Source: Streptomyces aureocirculatus
GTDB lineage: Bacteria > Actinomycetota > Actinomycetes > Streptomycetales > Streptomycetaceae
NCBI RefSeq assembly: GCF_000720475.1
Contig: NZ_JOAP01000025.1
Location: 124,001 to 188,000, forward strand
Direction of reading: 5' to 3'
DNA length: 64,000 bases
Position numbers and translations under genes: made by a program. This document shows, piece after piece, positions 1-6,571 of this stretch (the first letter of the stretch is position 1; every line of letters starts with the position of its first letter). The notes under the pieces were generated by a model, which did not search any database, had not been told where the DNA came from, and was given only the letters and a program-made list of their open reading frames with translations.

Positions 1-70
1 CCAGGACGAGCAGAAAAGCACCCAGGCCGAGCAGGACCAAGGACAAGGGCGAGGCTGTGCGGCGCGGCAT
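1..70 (-). CDS. DUF3068-type membrane protein, N-terminal fragment
   Basis: Only the first 23 codons are inside the window. They read MPRRTASPLSLVLLGLGAFL and on: a short basic start followed by a hydrophobic helix. This matches the N-terminus of actinobacterial DUF3068 (PorA-like) membrane proteins, which start with one membrane anchor and expose the rest outside the membrane. The ATG at 70 was chosen because it puts the basic residues directly before the helix; another ATG at 86 is in a different frame. The family call is an inference from a very short stretch. Confidence 0.45.
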   Translation of the reverse strand, partial: MPRRTASPLSLVLLGLGAFLLVL

Positions 71-204
71 CCGGCGCTCCTGCCATGAGAACGAACAGGG
101 GACGTGAGTCAACTGTGCTGAATTACTGAGGAGTTGGAGTCTGGTGAGGCACGGTCGCCGCCGGAATGTCCGAAAGGCTGCGGCGGTGTTACCACGGGGT
201 TACT

Positions 205-268
205 GACCCGTATGGGTCGCGAACGCTAGGCGGACCCTTGACGCAGTGTCAATGCGTTGTCGACACTG
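205..268 (+). promoter_or_regulatory. candidate promoter/operator ahead of the small protein and PucR regulator
   Basis: A TTGACG -35-like hexamer lies at 238-243. It directly abuts an inverted repeat with 7-bp arms CAGTGTC (244-250) and GACACTG (262-268). A second dyad, GACCC-gtat-GGGTC, is at 205-218. The arrangement looks like an operator next to a promoter for the 323-1845 transcription unit; the binding protein is unknown, autoregulation by the PucR protein being one option. The rest of the 71-322 gap shows nothing else recognisable. Confidence 0.35.
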
Positions 269-322
269 GGCACCTGCGGGCAGGGTGTGGGGACGACCTC
301 CAGCAGAGAGGCTGACCCTCGT

Positions 323-484
323 ATGCACCGTCTGTTCGCCGCCACACTGACCGTCGTGGCCGCCGCGGCTCTCGCCGTGGGCGCCGCGCTCGGCATTGTC
401 GCGCTCCTCAACGCCACGCCCGACCAGCCCAACCGGCCACTCGTGCACTACGAGACGCCCGAGCGGGACCAGCAGGAGCAGTGA
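323..484 (+). CDS. small membrane protein, DUF2613-like
   Basis: Fifty-three residues: basic start MHR, one hydrophobic helix (about residues 4-30, rich in Ala and Val, ending in ALGIVALLN), then a short hydrophilic tail rich in Pro, Asp and Gln. Size and layout fit the DUF2613 family of small secreted or anchored actinobacterial proteins of unknown function. The ATG at 323 was preferred over the upstream GTG/ATG at 257 because GAGAGG sits about 12 nt before it and the upstream codons are not protein-like. Its TGA overlaps the GTG of the PucR gene, so the two are probably translationally coupled. Confidence 0.6.
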   Translation: MHRLFAATLTVVAAAALAVGAALGIVALLNATPDQPNRPLVHYETPERDQQEQ

Positions 485-1845
485 GCGACGTGGCCTCGAT
501 CTTCGAAAGCGTCCCTGCGGGCGTCTCCGGGGAGCCGGATCCCGTCCGGGACCCCGCTCACGACGCCGCTCACGACCCGGTCCGGGACCCCGCCAGGGCC
601 CCCGACCGGGCCGCCGCTCCCGCGCGCTCCGCCTGGCGGGACGTGCCGCCGCTCCAGGTGCGCAGATTCGCCGCGCTCGCCCTGGAGGAGGTGCCCGCGC
701 TCGCCCATGACATTCTGCGCGAAATCCGCGCAGAATACCCCGGCCTGCCCGTCGTCCTCGACGACTCCGGCGAGCCCATGGCGCTCGTCGGCATCCGCCG
801 CGCCCTGGAGGGCTTCGTCCAGCAGCTCGCGACCCGCGAGGGCAGACCGCGCTACCACCCGGAGGTCTTTCAGGAGTTCGGCCGCGGCGAGGGCCTGAAC
901 GGCCGCAGCCTCGACTCGCTCCAGGCCATCTACCGCCTCGGCGTCCGGCTCGCCTGGCGCCGCCTCGCCGAGATCGGCCAGCAGACCGAGATCCCGCCGC
1001 CGGCCATGTACGAGCTCGCCGAGTCCGGCTTCGAGTACCTCGACGGCCTGGTCGACCAGTCGGTACGCGGCTACGCCGAGGCCGCCGCCCGGCAGGCCGG
1101 TGAGCGCCTGCGGCTCCAGCGCAAACTCATGGAGCTGCTGCTCTCCGAGCGCCGCCCCGACAGCTCGGCCGCCTCCGCGCTCGGCGCCGAGAACGGCCTG
1201 GACGAGCGCGCCGCCCGCGTCGGCTGGCAACTGCCCGAGCGCGTCGCCGTCGGCGTGCTCCTGCGCCCCGCCCGCGAGGCCGTCGCACCCGCCGTCGGCG
1301 AGGGCGTCCTGCTCGACATGGAGGCCGAGCAGCCCCGCATGGTCGTACCGGAACCGGACGCCGCGGGCCGCCCCGAACTGCTGCGCCGCGCCATGACCGG
1401 CTGGTCCGGCGCCATCGGCCCGCCCGTGCCGCTCGCCGACGCCGCGAAGTCGCTGCGCTGGGCCGAGGCGGCGGTCGGCCTGATGGAGCGCGGACTGCTG
1501 CCCGCCGGTGAGGTCCTGTACTGCACCGAGCACACCGAGGCCCTCGTCCTGCTCCAGCCGGAGGAACTCATCGAGGATCTTGCGCGCCGCTGTCTGGCAC
1601 CCCTCGACCACTGCGGCCCCGCACACGGCCGCCGCCTTGCCCAGACCCTGCTCGCCTGGCTGGAAACGCGCGGCGGCGCCCCCGAGGTGGCCGCCCGGCT
1701 CGGCGTGCACCCGCAGACGGTGCGCTACCGCTTGCGGCAGATAAGGGAACTGTGGGGCGACGAGGTCGACGACCCGGACCGCCGCTTCGAGCTGGAACTG
1801 GTACTGCGGGCCCGCAGGCTGCGGGGCGAACTGGGCCGGGCGTGA
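481..1845 (+). CDS. PucR/CdaR-type helix-turn-helix transcriptional regulator
   Basis: A 454-residue cytoplasmic regulator. The C-terminus carries the PucR HTH signature (VAARLGVHPQTVRYRLRQI, about residues 405-423) typical of the PucR_2/HTH_30 family. A GGDEF-like central region is divergent, and the first 50 residues are rich in repeated DPxRDPA-like segments. The GTG start overlaps the upstream stop (GTGA). It is the first of two PucR-type regulators in the window; the other is FasR near 21 kb. The ligand and targets cannot be told from sequence. Confidence 0.85.
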   Translation: MSDVASIFESVPAGVSGEPDPVRDPAHDAAHDPVRDPARAPDRAAAPARSAWRDVPPLQVRRFAALALEEVPALAHDILREIRAEYPGLPVVLDDSGEPMALVGIRRALEGFVQQLATREGRPRYHPEVFQEFGRGEGLNGRSLDSLQAIYRLGVRLAWRRLAEIGQQTEIPPPAMYELAESGFEYLDGLVDQSVRGYAEAAARQAGERLRLQRKLMELLLSERRPDSSAASALGAENGLDERAARVGWQLPERVAVGVLLRPAREAVAPAVGEGVLLDMEAEQPRMVVPEPDAAGRPELLRRAMTGWSGAIGPPVPLADAAKSLRWAEAAVGLMERGLLPAGEVLYCTEHTEALVLLQPEELIEDLARRCLAPLDHCGPAHGRRLAQTLLAWLETRGGAPEVAARLGVHPQTVRYRLRQIRELWGDEVDDPDRRFELELVLRARRLRGELGRA

Positions 1846-1936
1846 CGCGCATGGCGTACGGGAGGTTCTCTTCCGCACACAACCTTCACAGCTCCCGCAT
1901 CCTCCGTACCGGCGTGGCACTTAGCCTCCATGCCTC

Positions 1937-2740
1937 ATGGACTACTGCCACGCGTGCCACAGGCACCTCAACGGCGCCCTCGCCTGCCCGGGGTGCGGCA
2001 CCCCGGCCGAAGCCTGTCGCCAGTACGCGGAGGCCGTCGCCGCCCGGGAGGAACAGCCTGACGCCGTCGACGAGACGGACGACGGGCGGGCGCCCTCCGG
2101 CAGGAGCGGCGGGGCCAGAGGGCGTGGCCGCCGCAGGGAGCGGGCGCGCAAGGCGGCCCAGCACCGCCGCAGGCGCCGCACGCTGCTCCTCGTCGCCACG
2201 GGCGTCGTGCTCGCCGCGGGCGGCCTGAGCCTCGCCGAACTCGGCACCGAGTCCGCCGCGCAGGACCCCCGTACGGCATCCGGCCCGGACCGCGAGGCAT
2301 CCCCGGACGGAAGCGGAAGCACCGCGGGTGCGGCGGGAGCCGGGACGACGGCGGAGCCGGTGTCCTCTTCGGGCTCGCCGTCGCCGTCGGACTCCGACGC
2401 GGGGGAGGGCGCCAAGGGCGCCGGGGGCGCCAAGGACAAGAAGGACAAGGGCAGGGACGGGGGCAGCGGCAGGGACGGCGAGGGGGCCGAGGGCGGGAAG
2501 GGCGACGGCGGGAGCGCGGGCGGCGACGGGTCTCCGGGCGGCAGCGGCTCCGCACCCGCCTCCGCCGGAAGCGGAACTTCCGGCGGCCCCGCACCCGCCC
2601 CCACATCCGCCCGCCCCACGAGCGCCCCACAAGACCCGGACCCCGACCCGCGCCCCTCCACCACAAAGCCCCCGAGCGACCCCGACCCGGACCCGACCCC
2701 GTCCGAGCCGTGCGACCGCTTCCTGTGGTGGTGCACGTAG
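1937..2740 (+). CDS. SCO2400-family zinc-ribbon membrane protein
   Basis: A 267-residue protein. It starts MDYCHACHRHLNGALACPGC, a treble CxxC-type zinc ribbon (Cys4, Cys7, Cys17, Cys20) characteristic of the SCO2400 family. After a basic stretch of Arg and Lys (about 55-75) there is one membrane helix (TLLLVATGVVLAAGGLSLAE, about 77-97). The remaining 165 residues are a low-complexity Ser/Gly/Asp/Pro region ending DRFLWWCT. The likely topology is zinc ribbon inside and disordered tail outside. Function is unknown. The low-complexity region produces long spurious ORFs on the other strand. Confidence 0.85.
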   Translation: MDYCHACHRHLNGALACPGCGTPAEACRQYAEAVAAREEQPDAVDETDDGRAPSGRSGGARGRGRRRERARKAAQHRRRRRTLLLVATGVVLAAGGLSLAELGTESAAQDPRTASGPDREASPDGSGSTAGAAGAGTTAEPVSSSGSPSPSDSDAGEGAKGAGGAKDKKDKGRDGGSGRDGEGAEGGKGDGGSAGGDGSPGGSGSAPASAGSGTSGGPAPAPTSARPTSAPQDPDPDPRPSTTKPPSDPDPDPTPSEPCDRFLWWCT

Positions 2741-2744
2741 CTGC

Positions 2745-2870
2745 CCCTCAGGGGCGCGGGACTGTTTCGATGTGCGGCTCCGCCGCGTGGGCGCGACCAG
2801 CCACAAAAAAGCCGCAGACGCGTCTGCGGCTCTCGCGCGCTGAGCGCGCAGTTCCCCGCGCCCCCAAAAA
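2745..2870. repeat. interspersed GC-rich intergenic repeat, family A, as an inverted pair
   Basis: Between convergent genes lie two copies of a streptomycete intergenic element: GGGGCGCGGGACTGT (from about 2751, + strand) with GCGCGACCAGCCACA following, and GGGGCGCGGGGAACTGCGCG on the minus strand (about 2846-2865). The copies face each other around the perfect palindrome at 2811-2830. The same kind of element is widespread in Streptomyces intergenic DNA; its role is probably transcription termination or none. Confidence 0.6.
2805..2830 (-). terminator. intrinsic terminator of the FAD oxidoreductase gene
   Basis: Perfect 20-bp palindrome GCCGCAGACG/CGTCTGCGGC (2811-2830) with a run of six A on its left side (2805-2810), which reads as U6 for minus-strand transcripts. 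It follows the stop of the 2905-4086 gene by about 75 nt. Confidence 0.65.
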
Positions 2871-2904
2871 GCCAGACCACCCGCACTGTTCGGACCCGGT
2901 GTGG

Positions 2905-4086
2905 TCAGTGCTTCCGCAGGAGGTTCGGGGTTCCGGTGCAGGCCGTGACGGCGCTCTCGGCGGCTTGGAGCGCGCTGAGGATGGCGATCTCCCCGCGCAT
3001 TCCGGGCGCGGCCACCATGTCCCCGGCCAGGAACACCCCGTCGCCTCGTTCGACGGCCGGACGATCCCGCCAGGTCTGGCCGGGAAGGTCGAGCGCGCCG
3101 GTGCGGCCCTTGGCCGTACCGGAACGCTGCCAGGTGACTCGTTCACGCCGGCCCGGCAGCGTCAGGTCGGCGAGCGCCTCCAGCCGTGCACGAGCCGAGG
3201 CGGTGGACTCACCCTGGCGAACAGGCATGTCCAACTGGAACAACGACTCTCCCCGCGGTGCGATAGTCGGGTCCTGCATGGAGTAGCACTCGTGGAACCC
3301 GCCCGCGTCCAGGTCGAACGTGATGAACCGGTCGCGCCGGTCGCGCCGTACCGCCAGATCCAGCAGCACGCAGTGACCGGACGTCCAGCGCAGCGAGTCG
3401 TCGCCCAGTAGCGCGCGGGCCGAGGCCAGTTCGGTCGCCACGATCACCGGCCCGCCCCGCACGTCGGCCAGATCGGTGATGCGGGAGTTCGACTCGATCC
3501 GTACGCCCAACTCGCGGGCGCGCGCCTCCAGTCGGTGCAGCACCCGCTGCCAGCCGCCGACGACCCAGCGCACGCTCGGAACCGTCGGCGCGAACACCCG
3601 GCGGAACAGCTCCCACACGAATGCCGCTGACAGCCGCCCGGTGTCGGCGTCGTAGGTGACCGCAGTGATCGCGTTCGCCGCCGCCCGCGCGGCGCTCTCC
3701 CCGTAGCGGGCCGACGCCCAGCCATGGAAGTCCTGGTCGACGGGCGCCGTACGGGGCCGGCCGGGCAGCACCATCCGGGCGAACCCGAGCGGTGGCGCCG
3801 TCCTGAGCCGCTCGTTGCGGACGAAGCCGAAACGCACGTCCCTGGCCCGGGGCACACCGACCCCCGCGACCATTCCGCGCTCGGCCAACCACGTCCACCA
3901 CGGGCCGTCGCTGTAGAAGACGTGCGCGCCCTCGTGCGCGACGTACGGGACGGGTGTGCTCCGCCCGCGTCCGCCGAGCGTGGAGTGCGCCTCGTACAAG
4001 GTCACCCGGGGGCCCGCCTCGGCCGCGGAGATGGCCGAGACCAGTCCGGCCAGTCCTCCACCGATCACCGTGATCTCGCTCTTCAC
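2905..4086 (-). CDS. FAD-dependent oxidoreductase (phytoene-desaturase-like amine oxidase fold)
   Basis: A 393-residue flavoprotein. The N-terminus MKSEITVIGGGLAGLVSAIS is a textbook Rossmann dinucleotide-binding motif (GGGLAG at 9-14), followed by the acidic end of beta-2 (LYEAHSTLGGRGRS) as in phytoene desaturases and related NAD(P)/FAD enzymes. A C-terminal FAD motif (DGVFLAGDMVAAPGMRG, about 355-370) closes the fold. The substrate is unknown; no carotenoid genes are adjacent, so a crt role is not supported. ATG start; the upstream region holds a tandem 14-bp direct repeat at 4157-4183 that may regulate it. Confidence 0.8.
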   Translation of the reverse strand: MKSEITVIGGGLAGLVSAISAAEAGPRVTLYEAHSTLGGRGRSTPVPYVAHEGAHVFYSDGPWWTWLAERGMVAGVGVPRARDVRFGFVRNERLRTAPPLGFARMVLPGRPRTAPVDQDFHGWASARYGESAARAAANAITAVTYDADTGRLSAAFVWELFRRVFAPTVPSVRWVVGGWQRVLHRLEARARELGVRIESNSRITDLADVRGGPVIVATELASARALLGDDSLRWTSGHCVLLDLAVRRDRRDRFITFDLDAGGFHECYSMQDPTIAPRGESLFQLDMPVRQGESTASARARLEALADLTLPGRRERVTWQRSGTAKGRTGALDLPGQTWRDRPAVERGDGVFLAGDMVAAPGMRGEIAILSALQAAESAVTACTGTPNLLRKH

Positions 4087-4156
4087 AACCGCTCACCACC
4101 GTTGGTCTCGGGATCTTCCTTCATCCGCCCATGGAGACGTGCCCGGTCCGAGGTTT

Positions 4157-4183
4157 TGTGACATGCGATGTGTGACATGCGAT
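4157..4183 (-). promoter_or_regulatory. tandem direct repeat upstream of the FAD oxidoreductase
   Basis: TGTGACATGCGAT occurs at 4157-4169 and again at 4171-4183, a 14-bp periodic direct repeat about 70 nt upstream of the minus-strand start at 4086. Direct repeats of this size often form paired activator or repressor sites; the protein is unknown. It could also be a chance duplication. Confidence 0.35.
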
Positions 4184-4211
4184 CGAAGCGACTGTGCAGA
4201 CCAGCCAGGCT

Positions 4212-4721
4212 CTACGGGGCGGCGGGAGCGTCCTGCCCGAGCATCCGCCGCAAAAGCCCGCGCAGCGATATGCGCTCCGCGCGCGACAGCTCGGCCAGCG
4301 GCTCCCGGGCGAAGTCGAGGGACTCGCGCAGGCTGCGCGCGGTGACGAGGCCCTCCTCGGTCGGCGCCGCCAGCTTCACGCGGCGGTCGGCCGGGTCGGG
4401 CCGCCGCTCGACGAGCCCGCGGGCCTCAAGGCGGTCCACGATGCCGGTGACGTTCGACGGCTCGCACTTCAGCTTCTGCGCGATGCGACGCATGGGCATC
4501 GGCTCCAGGGAAAGGAGTCCGAGCACGCGCGCCTGTGCACCGGTCAGGGCGTGCTTGCCCGCGGCGATCTCGTACTCCTCGTAGTACCGCGCCACGACGG
4601 AGCCGATGAGCTCGACGACTTCGAGCGTCAGCGGATCGGTCCGGGAGGCGGCGGCCCGGGACTCGGCGGCCTGGGAGTCGGCGGCCTGGGAGTCGGGAGT
4701 GCCCGGCTTATGGGTGACCAT
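4212..4721 (-). CDS. MarR-family transcriptional regulator
   Basis: A 169-residue winged-helix protein: LTGAQARVLGLLSLEPMPMRRIAQKLKCEPSNVTGIVDRLEARGLVERRPDPADRRVKLA-type core, including the conserved DRR wing. The first 20 residues are an Ala/Ser repeat (SQAADSQAAESRAAASR). The ATG at 4721 was chosen because the longer frame (to 4763) would start inside the promoter region. It is divergent from the oxidoreductase at 4841, with three repeated operator-like sites between them. It lacks the redox cysteine near the N-terminus that defines OhrR, so it is not a likely regulator of the nearby ohr by peroxide sensing. Confidence 0.85.
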   Translation of the reverse strand: MVTHKPGTPDSQAADSQAAESRAAASRTDPLTLEVVELIGSVVARYYEEYEIAAGKHALTGAQARVLGLLSLEPMPMRRIAQKLKCEPSNVTGIVDRLEARGLVERRPDPADRRVKLAAPTEEGLVTARSLRESLDFAREPLAELSRAERISLRGLLRRMLGQDAPAAP

Positions 4722-4743
4722 GCCCGCCAGGATACCCAAATAC

Positions 4744-4815
4744 TTGACAACATGAAATATCAAAGCGCATGCTTATTTCAGTACATGAAGCATCAAGCCG
4801 CATGAAGCATCACGG
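4744..4815. promoter_or_regulatory. divergent control region with three MarR-type operator-like repeats
   Basis: Three near-copies of ACATGAAGCATCAA occur: 4750-4765 (ACATGAAATATCAAAG), 4783-4798 and 4800-4815. The core of each is a near-palindrome TGAA-nn-ATCA (8 of 10 positions self-complementary). The first follows a TTGACA hexamer (4744-4749). The sites lie between the MarR start (4721) and the oxidoreductase start (4841), as expected for autorepression plus control of the divergent gene. Confidence 0.5.
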
Positions 4816-4840
4816 CTCGAAGCCTGAGGAGGACGTCCCC

Positions 4841-5875
4841 ATGTCCGTCACCCCCGAGCAGCTCCCGGCCACCGCCCGCGCCTGGCACCTCGTGCGCCGC
4901 CCGCACGGCTGGCCGGTCCCGGAGGACTTCGCGCTCCGCGAGGCCCCCGTGGAGGCCCCGGCCGAGGGCCGCGTGCTCGTCCGGAACCTGTACTTCTCGG
5001 TCGACCCCTATATGCGCGGCCGCATGAATGACGTGAAGTCGTACGTCCCGCCATTCCAGCTCGACAAGCCCATGGAGGGCGGCGCGGTCGGCGTCGTCGT
5101 GGCCTCGAACGCGGACGGCTTCGCGGCGGGCGACCACGTCCTGCACTTCGCGGGCTGGCGCGAGTACGCCTCGGTGCCCGCGCAGCACGCCACGAAGGTG
5201 GACCCGGACGCGGCCCCGCTGTCGGCGTACCTCGGTGTGCTCGGCATGACGGGCCTCACGGCGTACGCGGGCCTGCTCGACGTCGCGTCCTTCAAGGAGG
5301 GCGACGCGGTCTTCGTCTCCGGCGCGGCCGGCGCCGTCGGCTCCGAGGTCGGCCAGATCGCCCGGCTCAAGGGCGCCTCGCGCGTCATCGGCTCGGCGGG
5401 TTCGGACGAGAAGGTCAGGCTCCTCACCGAGGAGTACGGCTTCGATGCCGCCTTCAACTACCGCGACGAGCGCCCGGTGGTCGAGCAGCTCAAGGAAGCC
5501 GCCCCCGACGGCATCGACGTCTACTTCGACAACGTCGGCGGTGACCACCTGGAGGCCGCCATCAGCCGCCTGAACCCGCACGGCCGCATCACCATCTGCG
5601 GCATGATCGCGGGCTACAACGACACCGAGCCGACGCCGGGGCCGCGCAACATGGCCCTGGTCATCGGCAAGCGGCTGCGGATTCAGGGCATGCTCGTCCA
5701 GGACCACCAGGACCTGCAGCCGCAGTTCGTGCGCGAGGTCGGCGCGTGGGTGCGGTCCGGGGAGCTCAAGTACGACGAGACCGTCGCACGCGGCGTCGAG
5801 AACGGCGTCGAGGCCTTCCTCGGGATGCTGCGCGGCGAGAACACCGGAAAGATGATCGTCGCCCTCGACGCATGA
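4841..5875 (+). CDS. NADP-dependent oxidoreductase, medium-chain (CurA/PTGR type)
   Basis: A 344-residue zinc-independent MDR-superfamily reductase. The cofactor motif AAGAVGSEVGQIARLKG (about 150-166) is the AxxGxxG Rossmann loop, and YFDNVGGDHLEAAI (about 220-233) is the hallmark of the leukotriene B4 dehydrogenase/curcumin reductase group. Such enzymes reduce the double bond of alpha,beta-unsaturated carbonyls with NADPH. The ATG at 4841 has a GAGGAGG Shine-Dalgarno 9 nt upstream, so the longer frame from 4769 was rejected. Divergence from a MarR gene suggests induction by an electrophile or aromatic compound. Confidence 0.85.
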   Translation: MSVTPEQLPATARAWHLVRRPHGWPVPEDFALREAPVEAPAEGRVLVRNLYFSVDPYMRGRMNDVKSYVPPFQLDKPMEGGAVGVVVASNADGFAAGDHVLHFAGWREYASVPAQHATKVDPDAAPLSAYLGVLGMTGLTAYAGLLDVASFKEGDAVFVSGAAGAVGSEVGQIARLKGASRVIGSAGSDEKVRLLTEEYGFDAAFNYRDERPVVEQLKEAAPDGIDVYFDNVGGDHLEAAISRLNPHGRITICGMIAGYNDTEPTPGPRNMALVIGKRLRIQGMLVQDHQDLQPQFVREVGAWVRSGELKYDETVARGVENGVEAFLGMLRGENTGKMIVALDA

Positions 5876-5987
5876 GGCACCCGGTCGGCCGGGGCCCGAA
5901 GGTCTCTTCCGTAATCCGATAAAGTAATTCCACATTGCCGGGTCGGCGGGCGCGCGGCGCGGCACATCCCAGGAGGAATCGGCAGTC

Positions 5988-6416
<429 letters not shown>

Positions 6417-6424
6417 CGCCCATC

Positions 6425-6560
6425 GGCGCTCCGCGCCTCGTCCTCAATCGCCGGACGGGCTGGGACTTTGCCGCTGCGGCAAGGTTTCAGCCCCTCCGGC
6501 GTTTGAGGAGCGGGGTCTGGGGCGGAGCCCCAGTTACGGGAAGGGGTGGGCTCGGGGACC
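6425..6560. repeat. interspersed GC-rich intergenic repeat, family B
   Basis: Contains CCTCAATCGCCGGACGGGCTG (about 6442-6462) and, inverted, CAGCCCCTCCGGCGTTTGAGG (about 6489-6509), followed by CGGGGTCTGGGGCGGAGCCCC. This is the same element as at 33450-33690. The arms can fold into a long hairpin between convergent ohr and the M14 peptidase gene, so it may end transcription. Confidence 0.6.
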
Positions 6561-6571
6561 CCCGTCAGGGC

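Noticed and set aside
448..1920. A 490-codon minus-strand open frame opposite the PucR gene
   Set aside because: It is the mirror frame of a GC-rich gene: composition is dominated by Gly, Ala and Arg with no motif, while the + strand frame has a clear HTH.
2905..4086. FAD oxidoreductase as part of a carotenoid cluster
   Set aside because: No crtB, crtE or crtY-like gene is nearby; only the flavin fold is shared.
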